A stretch of 64,000 bases of DNA from NCBI RefSeq assembly GCF_018531495.1, contig NZ_JAHDTI010000003.1, positions 434,001 to 498,000 on the forward strand, in the 5' to 3' direction. A program made the translations under genes and the position numbers. The DNA comes from Nonomuraea sediminis (GTDB lineage Bacteria; Actinomycetota; Actinomycetes; Streptosporangiales; Streptosporangiaceae). The notes beneath the pieces are model-generated. The model saw nothing but the letters and a program-made list of their open reading frames with translations. It searched no databases and was not told where the DNA came from. Shown here piece by piece: positions 8,912-18,676 of this stretch; position 1 is the stretch's first letter; the number at the start of each line of letters is the position of its first letter.

Positions 8912-9676
8912 CTAGGCTCGCTTCCACGGTGTGAGCTCGGGTCGCTTGGGCGGCAGCCCGTCGCCCGAGGACCTGCCGCGCAGCCGCCTGGTCACCCAAG
9001 GCACCAGGTGCTCGCGGATCCACTGGCTGTCCTCGCGCCGCTTGACGCGCGGGTCGACGACTCGCGCCGGCCACACCTTGTGCCAGGACTCCTCGTGCGG
9101 CACGCCGAGCACGTCGAGCACACGGGCGGCCACCAGGCGGTGCCCGTCGGCGTTCATGTGCAGGCGGTCCTCGCTCCAGGCCTGCCAGTCGCGCAGCCCC
9201 TGCATGGACCACTGATCGACCACGCGGCAGCCGTACAGGTCGGCGATGCTGCGCAGGTGCAGGTAGAAGACGGCGAAGCGGCCGCGCAGGCGGCGCATGA
9301 GCGGGGTGTCGCGCGGGTCGACGCCGGTGAACAGCAGCACCTCGGCGCCGGTGGCCCGCAGGTCGCGTACGGCTCCCGCCAGTTTCTTGGCCATCCGGTC
9401 GGGATCGGCGCCGGGGCGGAGCAGGTCGTTGCCGCCGGCGCAGAGGCTGACCAGGTCGGGCGCCAGCTCGACGGCGAGGGGGACCTGCTCGGCGACGATC
9501 TGGTCGATGAGCTTGCCGCGCACGGCCAGGTTGGCGTAGCGGAAGTCGGGGTCGTCGGCGGCCAGCCGTTCGGCGACCCGGTCGGCCCACCCCCGGAAGG
9601 CGCCGTCGTCGCCCGGGTCGTTCAGTCCTTCGGTGAAGCTGTCGCCGAGGGCGACGAAGGAGCGGTATCGCGTCAT
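8912..9676 (-). CDS. SGNH/GDSL-family hydrolase
   Basis: A 254-residue protein with all four SGNH blocks: [11 protein letters not shown] (nucleophile Ser near residue 12), a Gly in block [10 protein letters not shown] (block III Asn), and the C-terminal [10 protein letters not shown] carrying the catalytic Asp and His. It should be a cytoplasmic esterase or lipase-like hydrolase, since there is no signal peptide; substrate unknown. The ATG overlaps the aroQ stop as ATGA, so it is the last gene of the shikimate operon. It has no known role in aromatic amino acid synthesis and probably shares expression only. Confidence 0.9.
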   Translation of the reverse strand: MTRYRSFVALGDSFTEGLNDPGDDGAFRGWADRVAERLAADDPDFRYANLAVRGKLIDQIVAEQVPLAVELAPDLVSLCAGGNDLLRPGADPDRMAKKLAGAVRDLRATGAEVLLFTGVDPRDTPLMRRLRGRFAVFYLHLRSIADLYGCRVVDQWSMQGLRDWQAWSEDRLHMNADGHRLVAARVLDVLGVPHEESWHKVWPARVVDPRVKRREDSQWIREHLVPWVTRRLRGRSSGDGLPPKRPELTPWKRA

Positions 9677-10098
9677 GACAGCTGCGTGATGGCGTGCAGG
9701 GCCAGCACGTAGGAGCGCAGGCCGAAACCGGCGATCGTGCCGGTGGCCACCCCGGCCACGACGGAGTTGTGGCGGAACTCCTCGCGCGCGGCCGGGTTGG
9801 AGATGTGCACCTCGACCAGCGGCGCGGTGCGCTGGGCGATGGCGTCGCGCAGCGCGTAGGAGTAGTGGGTGAAGGCGGCCGGGTTGAGCACGACGGGGAT
9901 GCGGCCGTCGGCGGCCTCGTGCAGCCAGCTCACCAGCTCGGCCTCGTCGTCGGTCTGCCGCACCTCGACGTGCTCGCCCAGCTCGCGGCCGGTGGCCACG
10001 CACAGCTCGGCCAGGTCCTCGAACGTCTCGGCGCCGTAGACGTCGGGCTCGCGGGTGCCGAGCCGCTTGAGGTTGGGGCCGTTCAGCACCAGGATCAT
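9673..10098 (-). CDS. aroQ: 3-dehydroquinate dehydratase, type II
   Basis: A 141-residue protein that converts 3-dehydroquinate to 3-dehydroshikimate. Family features are the start [21 protein letters not shown] (catalytic loop Arg and Tyr), [23 protein letters not shown] and the REEFRHNS segment. Type II enzymes are dodecamers of about 145-150 residues, which fits. The start codon region overlaps the aroB stop (10095-10098), so translation is coupled. Confidence 0.95.
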   Translation of the reverse strand: MILVLNGPNLKRLGTREPDVYGAETFEDLAELCVATGRELGEHVEVRQTDDEAELVSWLHEAADGRIPVVLNPAAFTHYSYALRDAIAQRTAPLVEVHISNPAAREEFRHNSVVAGVATGTIAGFGLRSYVLALHAITQLS

Positions 10099-11153
10099 CG
10101 CGCGACCTCCTCGTAGGCGGCCTCGAGCAGCTCCTCGGTGGGGCCTTCGAGGCGGGCGGGCCTGGCCAGCTCGTCCAGGACGACGAAGCGCTGCTTGGCG
10201 CCGCGGTTCTTCTTGTCCAGGCGCATGTGCTCGCGCAGGGCGGGCCAGGCGTCGGCCCGGTAGGAGACCGGCAGGCCCACCGAGGTCAGGATGGCCCTGG
10301 TCCTGTCGACCAGGTCGGCCCGGCCGGACAGGCGCGACAGCACGGCCGCGTACACCATGCCGATGGCGACGGCCTCGCCGTGGCGCATGCGGTAGTTCTC
10401 GTGCCGCTCGACGGCGTGGGCCAGGGTGTGGCCGTAGTTGAGGATCTCGCGCAGCCCGGACTCGCGCAGGTCGGCGCCGACGACGTCGGCCTTGACCCGG
10501 ATCTTGCGCTCGATGAGCTCGAGGGTGTGCTTGCCGTCGGGCGTGGTGGCGGCCTGCGGGTCCTCCTCGATCAGCTCCAGGATCCGCGGGTCGGCGATGA
10601 AGCCGCCCTTGATGATCTCAGCGAGCCCGGCCACGTAGTCGGCGCGCGGCACGCTCCTGAGCGTCTCCACCTCGCACAGCACGCCGGCGGGCGGCAGGAA
10701 CGTGCCGACCAGGTTCTTGCCCTCGGGCGTGTCGATGCCGTTCTTGCCGCCGACCGCGGCGTCGACCATGGCCAGCAGCGTGGTGGGCACCAGCACGACC
10801 TTGACGCCGCGCAGCCAGGTGCCGGCCACGAACCCTGCCAGGTCGGTGGTGGCTCCCCCGCCGACGCCGACCACGGCGTCGGACCTGGTCACGCCGTTGC
10901 GGCCGAGCTCCGACCAGAGCCCGGCGGCGACCTCGACGGTCTTGGCCGCCTCCCCGTCAGGCACCGGGAGGTCGAGGACCTGGTATCCGGACAGCGCCTG
11001 CCGGACGTTTCCGGAGATCTCCGTCAGGCCCTCGGGGCGGATCACCGCGACGGTCGCGGCGCCGGAGCCGATGAGGCCGGGCAGCTCGCCCAGCACGCCC
11101 TGGCCCACCACCACGTCGTAGGGGCTGTCGCCGCTGACCGTGATCCTGCTCAC
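10095..11153 (-). CDS. aroB: 3-dehydroquinate synthase
   Basis: A 352-residue NAD- and metal-dependent synthase that makes 3-dehydroquinate from DAHP, the second shikimate step. Visible motifs are [20 protein letters not shown] (NAD binding), [20 protein letters not shown] and the metal ligand GYxxH in [13 protein letters not shown], with GEAVAIGM after it. The GTG start overlaps the aroK stop as GTGA. It is third of the four aro genes in the operon. Confidence 0.96.
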   Translation of the reverse strand: MSRITVSGDSPYDVVVGQGVLGELPGLIGSGAATVAVIRPEGLTEISGNVRQALSGYQVLDLPVPDGEAAKTVEVAAGLWSELGRNGVTRSDAVVGVGGGATTDLAGFVAGTWLRGVKVVLVPTTLLAMVDAAVGGKNGIDTPEGKNLVGTFLPPAGVLCEVETLRSVPRADYVAGLAEIIKGGFIADPRILELIEEDPQAATTPDGKHTLELIERKIRVKADVVGADLRESGLREILNYGHTLAHAVERHENYRMRHGEAVAIGMVYAAVLSRLSGRADLVDRTRAILTSVGLPVSYRADAWPALREHMRLDKKNRGAKQRFVVLDELARPARLEGPTEELLEAAYEEVAR

Positions 11154-11650
11154 TTGGCGAGCTCCTTGAGGATCTCCTCGGCCAGTTCCTCCGGCTCGCG
11201 CTTGTCGGTCTTCACGGTCAGTACGGCCAGCCGCTCGTAGATCGGGCGCCGCTCCTCCATGAGCTTCTTCAGCTGGCTGCGCGGGTTGAGCACGAGCAGC
11301 GGCCGCGCCGAGGCAAGTCCGACCCGCTGCACGGCGTCGGCCAGGCCGACCTCCAGGTAGACCACGGTGTGGCCGTCGAGCAGCGCCTGGGTCTCGGGGT
11401 TGAGCACGGCGCCGCCGCCGAGGGACAGCACCCCGTCGTGTTCGGCCAGGGCCCGCCGTACCGCCTGGTGTTCGAGCTCGCGGAAGCGCTCCTCACCGTC
11501 CTCGACGAAGATGTCGCTGACGGGCTTGCCCGCCACGGCCTCCACGTCGGTGTCGGTGTCGCGGAAGCCGACGCCCAGCCGCTCGGCCAGGAGCTTGCCG
11601 AGCGTCGTCTTGCCGGAGCCGGGCGGGCCGATCAGCACTGCGGTCGTCAC
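11150..11650 (-). CDS. aroK: Shikimate kinase
   Basis: A 166-residue P-loop kinase that phosphorylates shikimate at the 3-hydroxyl. Walker A is [23 protein letters not shown] holds the Mg2+/shikimate Asp; FRELEHQAV holds a shikimate-binding Arg; [10 protein letters not shown] matches the shikimate-binding GGG; SARPLL sits at the lid. The GTG start at 11650 overlaps the aroC stop as GTGA. The longer open frame upstream is the aroC antiframe and was trimmed. Confidence 0.95.
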   Translation of the reverse strand: MTTAVLIGPPGSGKTTLGKLLAERLGVGFRDTDTDVEAVAGKPVSDIFVEDGEERFRELEHQAVRRALAEHDGVLSLGGGAVLNPETQALLDGHTVVYLEVGLADAVQRVGLASARPLLVLNPRSQLKKLMEERRPIYERLAVLTVKTDKREPEELAEEILKELAK

Positions 11651-12828
11651 TTGATCACCATCGATGAAAGGTAGCCGGACAGGTTGCGGGCGACCTCCTC
11701 CACGGAGTCGCCGCCGAACTTCTCGAGCGCGGCGTCGGCCAGCACCAGCGCCACCATCGCCTCGGCGACGATGCCCGCGGCCGGCACGGCGCAGACGTCG
11801 GAGCGCTCGTGGTGGGCCTTGGCCGCCTCGCCGGTCTTGACGTCGATCGTGGCCAGCGCCCTCGGGACGGTGGAGATCGGCTTCATCGCGGCGCTGACGC
11901 GCAGGATCTCGCCGTTGGTCATGCCGCCCTCGACGCCGCCGGCCCGGTTGGTGATGCGGCGCACGCCGTCGGCGGAGGTGTACTCGATCTCGTCGTGGGC
12001 GCGCGAGCCGGGCCTGCGCGCGGTCTCGAAGCCGTCGCCGACGGCGACGCCCTTGATGGCCTGGATGCCCATGAGCGCCCCGGCCAGGCGGGAGTCGAGG
12101 CGGCGGTCCCAGTGGGTGTAGCTGCCCAGGCCGGGCGGCAGGCCGTAGGCCAGGACCTCGACGACGCCGCCGAGCGTGTCGCCGTCCTTGTGCGCCTGGT
12201 CGATCACCTCGACCATCGCGGCGCTGCCCTGCGGGTCCCAGCAGCGCACCGGGTCCTCGTCGATGCGGGCCAGGTCGCCGGCGCCGGGCAGTGCGTCGGC
12301 CGGGGTGCGGGCGCCGCCGATCTCGGTGACGTGGCTGACGATGTCGACGCCGAGCGCCTGCTTCAGGAAGCGCCTGGCGACCTCGCCGAGCGCCACCCTG
12401 GCGGCCGTCTCGCGGGCGCTGGCCCGGTCGAGCACGTTGCGGGCGTCGTCGAGCCCGTACTTCTGCATGCCCGCCAGGTCGGCGTGTCCCGGGCGGGGTC
12501 GGGAGCGCGGGGCGTTGCGCGCCAGGCCTTCCAGCTCGGCCGGGTCGACCGGGTCGGCCGCCATGACCTTTTCCCACTTGGGCCACTCGGTGTTGCCGAC
12601 GCGGATCGCCACGGGGCTGCCCATCGTGCGGCCGTGCCGTACGCCGCCGACGATGGTGACCTCGTCCTGCTCGAACTTCATCCGGGCGCCGCGGCCGTAG
12701 CCGAGGCGGCGGCGGCGCAGCGCCTCGTCGATGTCGGCCGTGGTCACCTCGACCCCGGCCGGCAGGCCCTCCATGATGGCTACGAGCTCGGGCCCGTGGG
12801 ACTCTCCGGCGGTCAACCAGCGCAACAT
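11647..12828 (-). CDS. aroC: Chorismate synthase
   Basis: A 393-residue FMN-dependent enzyme that converts EPSP to chorismate. Signatures are [24 protein letters not shown] at the N terminus, [27 protein letters not shown], and the C-terminal [21 protein letters not shown] followed by [17 protein letters not shown]. Length matches actinobacterial homologues. It is the first aro gene of the block and lies 46 bp downstream of the prepilin peptidase gene, probably in the same transcript. Confidence 0.96.
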   Translation of the reverse strand: MLRWLTAGESHGPELVAIMEGLPAGVEVTTADIDEALRRRRLGYGRGARMKFEQDEVTIVGGVRHGRTMGSPVAIRVGNTEWPKWEKVMAADPVDPAELEGLARNAPRSRPRPGHADLAGMQKYGLDDARNVLDRASARETAARVALGEVARRFLKQALGVDIVSHVTEIGGARTPADALPGAGDLARIDEDPVRCWDPQGSAAMVEVIDQAHKDGDTLGGVVEVLAYGLPPGLGSYTHWDRRLDSRLAGALMGIQAIKGVAVGDGFETARRPGSRAHDEIEYTSADGVRRITNRAGGVEGGMTNGEILRVSAAMKPISTVPRALATIDVKTGEAAKAHHERSDVCAVPAAGIVAEAMVALVLADAALEKFGGDSVEEVARNLSGYLSSMVIK

Positions 12829-12874
12829 GCGTACAAGTCTTCCATGCGCGGCCCAGTGAGATGTCCGGTGTCCG

Positions 12875-13504
12875 TCAACCGAGACACAGCCCGGCCAGCG
12901 CCCCCAGCAGCATGAACGGGCCGAAGGGGAACTGGGTCTTGCGGTCGCCGCGCTTGCTGACGAGCAGCCCGACGGCGTACAGGGCGCCGAGCAGCTGACC
13001 CCAGAAGGCGGCCGCCAGCCACGCCTGCCAGCTCAGCGTGGCGCAGGCCAGCCCGATGAGCCCGGCCAGCTTGGCGTCGCCCAGCCCCATGGCCTGCGGT
13101 CGCAGCACCCACAGGCAGCCGTAGACGGCGGCCAGCGCCGCGCCGCCGAGCAGCCCCCTGCCCAGTTCGCCGGTCGGCAGCAGGGTGAGCGCGACCAGCG
13201 GGTAGGCGGGCAGCGTGATGGCGTCGGGCAGCCGCGTGGTGCGCCAGTCGATGACGGCCAGCACGAGGCCGATCACCGCGAACAGCAGGTACGGCAGGCC
13301 CGCCCGCCAGGCGACCAGCGCGAGCACCAGCCCGGTGGCCACCTCCATGGTGGGCGGCAGGATCACGGTGGGCCTGAGGTGGACGGTGGCGTGGACGGCG
13401 CGGCGGAACTCCCCGTCGACCGGATCCGTCCCCTGGAACTCCTGCACGAACGTCCGGAGGTAGCGGCCGAGGACGAGCCCGAGGACGGCGGCGATGATGA
13501 CCAC
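12875..13504 (-). CDS. Prepilin leader peptidase (A24 family)
   Basis: A 209-residue polytopic aspartyl protease. The two catalytic Asp are in [13 protein letters not shown] and in the GxGD motif [13 protein letters not shown], separated by membrane helices as in TadV/PilD-type enzymes. The N-terminal methylase-type cytoplasmic domain with its CxxC pairs is missing; only one helix and a short charged loop precede the protease core. It would cleave type IV/Tad pilin leaders. Genes for this family often sit beside aroC-aroK-aroB in actinobacteria. I used the GTG at 13504 before [15 protein letters not shown]; upstream extensions overlap the divergent gene. Confidence 0.88.
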   Translation of the reverse strand: MVIIAAVLGLVLGRYLRTFVQEFQGTDPVDGEFRRAVHATVHLRPTVILPPTMEVATGLVLALVAWRAGLPYLLFAVIGLVLAVIDWRTTRLPDAITLPAYPLVALTLLPTGELGRGLLGGAALAAVYGCLWVLRPQAMGLGDAKLAGLIGLACATLSWQAWLAAAFWGQLLGALYAVGLLVSKRGDRKTQFPFGPFMLLGALAGLCLG

Positions 13505-13561
13505 CCCGTGACCATAATGCGGAAGACCCTCATTTTTGGGGCTCCCGCCGGAAAAGGCGCC

Positions 13562-14359
13562 ATGCCTAAGATCAACCCCACTATGGGCGAACCTCCGAAG
13601 ATCAACACGTCGGTGGCGCATCCGGCGCGGATGTACGACTACTACCTGGGCGGCAAGGACAACTTCGAGGCCGACAGGGTCGCGGCCGAGAAGATGATCC
13701 AGGTGACCCGCGGCGGGGTGCGTCTGGGCGCGAGGGAGAACCGGGCGTTCCTGGTCAGAGCCGTGCGGGCGCTGGCGGAGGCGGGGATCACGCAGTTCCT
13801 GGACATCGGCACCGGGATCCCGACCTCGCCCAACACGCACGAGGCCGCCCCGGGGGCGCGGGTGGCCTACGTGGACAACGACCCGATCGTGCTGCAGCAC
13901 GCCCGCGCGCTGATGGTGGGCAAGACCACGGTCATCCAGGCGGACCTGCGCGACCCCGGCGCCATCCTGGACGACCCGCGCACCCGCCAGACCCTCGACT
14001 TCGCCCGGCCCATCGGGGTGCTGCTGGTGGCGGTGCTGCAGTTCGTGCAGGACTCGGAGGATCCCTACGGGGTGGTGTCCAGGCTGATGGCGGCTACCGC
14101 GCCGGGCAGTCACCTGGTGATCTCGCACGTCACGCAGGACTTCGATCCCGAGGTGGCGGCGCACGGCGCGGACGCCTACGACAGGGCGACGGCGCCGCTG
14201 GTGCTGCGCTCGCACGCGGCGGTGACGCGCTTCTTCGAGGGGATGGAGCTGCTGGATCCCGGCGTGGTCCAGGTCTCCCGCTGGCGTCCCGACGGCGAGA
14301 TCCCCCGCATCCCCGACAACCATCCCTGGGTCTGGGGCGGCGTCGCCCGCCGCAGATGA
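13562..14359 (+). CDS. S-adenosyl methyltransferase, Methyltransf_19 (DUF574) family
   Basis: A 265-residue protein. The start region HPARMYDYYLGGKDNFEADR is the hallmark of the actinomycete DUF574 family, followed by the SAM-binding block FLDIGTGIPT and acidic strand-2 segment VAYVDNDPIVL. The conserved end NHPWVWGGVARR is also present. Substrate is unknown; such genes are numerous in Streptosporangiales. The ATG at 13562 follows GGAAAAGG; ATGs at 13517 and 13583 are alternatives. Its start faces the divergent prepilin peptidase gene, and its stop lies one base from the stop of the convergent SseB-like gene. Confidence 0.9.
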   Translation: MPKINPTMGEPPKINTSVAHPARMYDYYLGGKDNFEADRVAAEKMIQVTRGGVRLGARENRAFLVRAVRALAEAGITQFLDIGTGIPTSPNTHEAAPGARVAYVDNDPIVLQHARALMVGKTTVIQADLRDPGAILDDPRTRQTLDFARPIGVLLVAVLQFVQDSEDPYGVVSRLMAATAPGSHLVISHVTQDFDPEVAAHGADAYDRATAPLVLRSHAAVTRFFEGMELLDPGVVQVSRWRPDGEIPRIPDNHPWVWGGVARRR

Positions 14360-14360
14360 G

Positions 14361-14903
14361 TTAGCGGCGGCGTGACCACGGGAAGCGGCGGCGCCTGGGG
14401 GCGGGTTCCGCCAGGCGGGTGACCGTGATGGCGTCTCCGGAGTCAGGGACGCCGCCCGAGGCGACGGCGGCCATGGCCTCCAGCGCGGCGCCCTCGATGA
14501 CGAACGAGTGCGGGCCCGCCACGTCGATCACGACGGCGGCCGCTCGCTCCCCCACGGCGGCCTGGCAGACCTGCAGGGCGGAGGCCTGGATGGGGCGGGC
14601 GTCGGGCCGCCACCTGGCCAGCGACTCGGCGCCGGTGAACGCGAGCACCGCCTCCCGCCCGTCCTTGCCGACGAGCTTGGGCAGCGCCATCTCGCTCTCC
14701 TTCTCCTGCCGCAGCCCGTGCTCCCCGACCTCGGACTCGGTCAGCAGGGCGACCACGGGCACCAGCAGCCGGGCGCCGGTCAGGACGTTGAGCACGTCGG
14801 CCGGGCCCGCCGTACCCGCGTGGAAGGCCTGCAGCGCGGCGGCGACGGCCGGCGCGGCCGAACCGTCGTCGTCCGGGAGGAGAGGCTGGGGAATGCTGGG
14901 CAC
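14361..14903 (-). CDS. SseB-like N-terminal domain protein
   Basis: A 180-residue protein starting with PSIPQPLLPDDDG, a common opening of actinobacterial SseB-family proteins, followed by a core with ARLLVPVVAL, MALPKLVGKDGREAVLAFTGAESLARWRP and a C-terminal basic tail (RRRRFPWSRRR). SseB-like domains are found in housekeeping and secretion contexts; a biochemical role is not established. I chose the GTG at 14903 by homology of the opening; the frame stays open to an ATG at 14987. It is convergent with, and nearly touches, the methyltransferase gene. Confidence 0.82.
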   Translation of the reverse strand: MPSIPQPLLPDDDGSAAPAVAAALQAFHAGTAGPADVLNVLTGARLLVPVVALLTESEVGEHGLRQEKESEMALPKLVGKDGREAVLAFTGAESLARWRPDARPIQASALQVCQAAVGERAAAVVIDVAGPHSFVIEGAALEAMAAVASGGVPDSGDAITVTRLAEPAPRRRRFPWSRRR

Positions 14904-15061
14904 AGCCTCCGACCCTAGTTCATGGCCGCAGGTGGCCCGCCCGCCGCCGGTCGGGAGAGCGCGGAAATTTTCGATGCTCAGAATCACAAGCCTGCACGAT
15001 TGTTGGGGTCGTGGCGGCTTCTCGTCAGCATTCGTTCACACCTGACCGGAAGGAGCCCCCC

Positions 15062-16861
15062 ATGCCCAGATGGACCGGCGCGGTCGCCGCCTGCGCGCTG
15101 ACCCTGGCGCTCGGCGCCGCCCCGCCCGCGACCGCCGCGCCCAGCACCACGCTGCGGGCCGCGATGGACGGCTCGGGGGTTGACACGCTCAACCCGTTCC
15201 TGGCGTTCTTCGACGGAGCGCTGGAGATCTTCGGCAACGTCTACCCGGCGCTCAACTCGCTGCAGCCCGACGGGACACCCGGGCCGTACATGGCGACGTC
15301 GTGGACGCCCTCTGCCGACAAGCTGACCTGGACCTTCAAGCTGCGCGACGGGCTGAAGTGGAGCGACGGCAAGCCGCTGACCTCCGACGACGCCGCCTGG
15401 ACTCTCAACCTGATCATGTCGGACGCGGTGGCGGGCACCGCCAACGGCTCGCTGGTCAGCAACTTCGACTCGGTGACCGCGCCCGACGCGACCACGCTGG
15501 TCATCAAGACCAAGGCGCCGCAGGCGAGCGTGCCGTACGTGAGCATCCCGATGCGCGGCATCCCGATCGTGCCGCGGCACGTGTGGGAGCCGCACGCCAA
15601 GGACCTCAAGGACTACAAGAACGACGCGCTGCCCGTGGTCGGCTACGGGCCGTGGGTGATGACGGACTACAAGCAGGAGCAGTACGCCAAGTACGACGCC
15701 AACAAGAGCTTCCTGCTCGGGGCGCCCAAGTTCGACCACCTGGTCGAGCAGAGCTTCAAGTCGACCGACGCCGCCGTGGCCGCGCTGCGCAGCGGGCAGA
15801 TCGACTACAAGTCGGGCGTCAACGCCACCCAGTTCAAGGCGCTGCAGAACGAGAAGGACATCAAGGCGATCCAGACGGTCGGCAACGGCTGGATGGGCCT
15901 GGAGATCAACCACAACGCCCGCACCCGCTCGGGCAAGAAGATCGGCACCGGCGACCCCCGGCTCGGCGACCCCGTGCTGCGCAAGGCGATCGCCATGGCC
16001 ACCGACAAGCAGACGCTGGTCACCAAGGTGATCGACGGCGTCGGCCAGATCGGCGCCGGCTACCTGCCGCCCGCCTGGCCGCAGTGGGCGTGGCAGCCCG
16101 CCGAGGTGACCCCCTACGACCCGGCGCAGGCCAACAAGCTCCTCGACGACGCCGGTTACGCCAAGGGCTCCGACGGCATCCGCGTCAAGGACGGCAAGCC
16201 GCTGAGCTTCCGCCTGGGCATCCACTCCGACGACTCCGCGGACGCGGCGATCTCCACCTACCTGCTCGGCTGGATGAAGGCCATCGGCATCAAGCTCACC
16301 ATCGAGCCGCTGTCGATGAGCGCGCTCAACAGCGACCTGGCCAAGGGCGACTGGGACCTGCTCATGGACGCCTGGACGACCGGCCCCGACCCGACCTACC
16401 TGCTGGGCATCCAGAGCTGCTCGACGCTGCCCAAGGACGACGGCACCGGCGGCAACACCGACTCCTTCTTCTGCGACGCCGACTACGACAAGCTGTTCAC
16501 GCAGCAGCTCGGCACGTTCGACCAGGCCGAGCGGGCCAAGGTCATCGGGCAGATGCAGGACATCCTCTACAAGGCCAACGTCAACCAGATCTACTACTAC
16601 GCCAACGGCCTGGACGTGGCCCGCACCGACACTGTCTCGGGCCTGACGCTCGGCGAGCCGAACGCGCAGGGCCTCTACCCGGCGCAGTCGGCGTTCTGGA
16701 GCTACCTCAAGGCCACCCCGCCCACCGCCGCCGCGGCCTCCGGCGGCACGTCCGGCGGCGGTGGCGGGCTGCTGTGGGGTGGTGTCGCGCTCGTGGTGAT
16801 CGTGCTGGGCGCCGCGATCGTGGTGCTGCGCCGCCGCTCCGCCAAGGCCGACCGTGAGTAG
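15062..16861 (+). CDS. ABC transporter substrate-binding protein, family 5, with C-terminal membrane anchor
   Basis: A 599-residue exported protein. Residues 1-25 are a signal peptide (VAACALTLALGAAPPATAA). The body is an SBP_bac_5 domain with LKWSDGKPLTSDDAAWTL, the family's typical ligand-lobe motif, and RKAIAMATDKQTLV. It has no lipobox; instead a Gly/Ser-rich linker near residue 565 leads to one C-terminal helix (LLWGGVALVVIVLGAAIVVL) and a basic stop-transfer tail. Tail anchoring is unusual for the family. A strong GGAAGGAG precedes the ATG. It is the first gene of a six-gene peptide uptake operon and overlaps the permease by 8 bp. Confidence 0.93.
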   Translation: MPRWTGAVAACALTLALGAAPPATAAPSTTLRAAMDGSGVDTLNPFLAFFDGALEIFGNVYPALNSLQPDGTPGPYMATSWTPSADKLTWTFKLRDGLKWSDGKPLTSDDAAWTLNLIMSDAVAGTANGSLVSNFDSVTAPDATTLVIKTKAPQASVPYVSIPMRGIPIVPRHVWEPHAKDLKDYKNDALPVVGYGPWVMTDYKQEQYAKYDANKSFLLGAPKFDHLVEQSFKSTDAAVAALRSGQIDYKSGVNATQFKALQNEKDIKAIQTVGNGWMGLEINHNARTRSGKKIGTGDPRLGDPVLRKAIAMATDKQTLVTKVIDGVGQIGAGYLPPAWPQWAWQPAEVTPYDPAQANKLLDDAGYAKGSDGIRVKDGKPLSFRLGIHSDDSADAAISTYLLGWMKAIGIKLTIEPLSMSALNSDLAKGDWDLLMDAWTTGPDPTYLLGIQSCSTLPKDDGTGGNTDSFFCDADYDKLFTQQLGTFDQAERAKVIGQMQDILYKANVNQIYYYANGLDVARTDTVSGLTLGEPNAQGLYPAQSAFWSYLKATPPTAAAASGGTSGGGGGLLWGGVALVVIVLGAAIVVLRRRSAKADRE

Positions 16862-17840
16862 GTTCGCGCGATATCTGGGTTCCAAGCTGGTGGCGGCGCT
16901 GGTGAGCTTCTTCATCACGCTGGTCATCGGGTTCGTCATCTTCAACCTGATGCCGTCGGACCCGGTGCGGACGCTGACCCGCGGCCGCCCGACCAGCGAG
17001 GCGCAGCTGGCCCAGATCCGGGTGCAGCTCGGCCTGGACGAGCCGGTCTGGATGCGGTTCCTGTCGTTCGTCAACGACACGCTGCACTTCAGGCTCGGCT
17101 ACTCCTGGCAGTTCCAGGAGTCGGTGTCGTCGCTGGTGGGCGAGCGGCTGTGGCCGACGCTGCTGCTGATGGGCACCTCGGCGGTCATCTCGGTGGCGCT
17201 CGGGCTGTGGCTCGGCGTGCGCAGCGGGTGGCGGCACGGCAGCCTGTTCGACCGGGTGTCGTCCGGGGTGTCGCTGACGCTGTGGTCGGTGCCGACGTTC
17301 TGGCTGGGCATGATCCTGCTGATCACGCTGAGCGTCGGCGTCGGCCCCATCCCGGGGCTGTTCCCCGCGGGCGGCATGACCGACCCGGCGCTCAACGCGA
17401 CCGGGCTGGAGCACGCGCTGGACGTGGCCAGGCACCTGGTGCTGCCCTGCCTGACGATGGTGCTGGTGGTCTTCGCCCAGTACGTGACGATCATGCGGTC
17501 GTCCATCATCGACGAGCTGGGCAGCCCCTACCTGCTCACCGCCAGGGCCAAGGGGCTGACCGACGCCGAGGTCCGGCGCAGGCACGCCGTGCCCAACGCG
17601 CTGCTGCCGTCGGTGACGGTGATCTTCATGCACCTGGGCACGCTGGTGACCGGCGCGATCACCGTCGAGTCGGTCTACTCCTGGCCCGGCCTGGGCTACC
17701 TCACCTACGAGGCACTCAAGATCCCCGACCTGCCGCTGCTGCAGGGCACCTTCATCATCTTCAGCGCGAGCGTGATCGTCATGAACCTGCTGGCGGACAT
17801 CGCCTACCGCTTCCTCGACCCGAGGGTGCGTGCCCAGTGA
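16854..17840 (+). CDS. Oligopeptide ABC transporter permease (DppB/OppB type)
   Basis: A 328-residue membrane protein with six helices, the long periplasmic loop after helix 1 typical of DppB-type subunits (residues 40-100), and the EAA loop TARAKGLTDAEVRRRHAVPNALLP that docks on the ATPases. The GTG start lies inside the end of the binding-protein gene, an 8-bp overlap that implies coupling. It forms the channel with the next gene product. Confidence 0.94.
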   Translation: MSRFARYLGSKLVAALVSFFITLVIGFVIFNLMPSDPVRTLTRGRPTSEAQLAQIRVQLGLDEPVWMRFLSFVNDTLHFRLGYSWQFQESVSSLVGERLWPTLLLMGTSAVISVALGLWLGVRSGWRHGSLFDRVSSGVSLTLWSVPTFWLGMILLITLSVGVGPIPGLFPAGGMTDPALNATGLEHALDVARHLVLPCLTMVLVVFAQYVTIMRSSIIDELGSPYLLTARAKGLTDAEVRRRHAVPNALLPSVTVIFMHLGTLVTGAITVESVYSWPGLGYLTYEALKIPDLPLLQGTFIIFSASVIVMNLLADIAYRFLDPRVRAQ

Positions 17841-18676
17841 TCCGTGCCTTCACCAAACGGCCCGCCGGGCTCGCCGGGCTGGGCGTCCTGCTCGCCTTCG
17901 CCGTGCTGGCGCTGGCCGCGCCGCTGTTCATCGGGCCGGACCAGCTCGACGTGGTCAAGGTGGACGGGCCGCGGCTGGCGCCGCCGAGCGCCGGCTACCC
18001 GCTGGGCACCGACCTGGCCGGCCGTTCGATCCTGCTGCTGGCGATCTGGGGCGCGCGCGAGTCGCTGGCCATCGGCCTGATCTCGACGCTGCTGACCGTG
18101 CTGCTCGGCACCGCGGTCGGCCTGGTCGCGGGGCACTACCAGGGCCGGATCGGCCGGGCGCTGATGCACGTCACCGACTGGTTCATCGCGCTGCCCAGCC
18201 TGCCGCTGGCCATCTCGCTGTCGGCCGTGCTCGGCCAGGGCGCGGCATCCATCACGATCGCCATCGCGATCACCTCGTGGACGGCCACCGCCCGCCTGGT
18301 GCGCGCCCAGACGCTGGCCGTCGAGGCCCGGCCGTTCATCGAACGGGCCAGGGCGCTGGGCGCGGGCAACCGGCAGATCATGATCCGGCACGTGCTGCCC
18401 AACGTGATGCCGCTCATCCTGGTCTCCAGCACGCTGACCGTCGCCTCGGCGATCCTGTCGGAGGCCACGCTGACCTTCCTCGGCCTGGGCGACCCGACCA
18501 GCGTCACCTGGGGCTCGATGCTGCAGACGGCCTTCTTCGGCGGCGCGGTCACCGCGGGCGCCTGGTGGTACCTGATGCCGCCCGGCGTGGCGATCCTGCT
18601 GGTCGTGCTCGGTTTCACACTGACTGGGCGCGCCGTCGAGCACATTCTCAACCCCCGGATGGTGAACCATGCTTGA
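17837..18676 (+). CDS. Oligopeptide ABC transporter permease (DppC/OppC type)
   Basis: A 279-residue permease. The N-terminal helix AGLGVLLAFAVLALAAPLFIG is followed by the DppC-type segment YPLGTDLAGRSILLLAIWGARESLAIGL, and the EAA loop is ERARALGAGNRQIMIRHVLPNVMP. The GTG start at 17837 overlaps the upstream stop as GTGA. It pairs with the preceding permease; substrate is inferred to be peptides from family 5 membership. Confidence 0.94.
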   Translation: MIRAFTKRPAGLAGLGVLLAFAVLALAAPLFIGPDQLDVVKVDGPRLAPPSAGYPLGTDLAGRSILLLAIWGARESLAIGLISTLLTVLLGTAVGLVAGHYQGRIGRALMHVTDWFIALPSLPLAISLSAVLGQGAASITIAIAITSWTATARLVRAQTLAVEARPFIERARALGAGNRQIMIRHVLPNVMPLILVSSTLTVASAILSEATLTFLGLGDPTSVTWGSMLQTAFFGGAVTAGAWWYLMPPGVAILLVVLGFTLTGRAVEHILNPRMVNHA

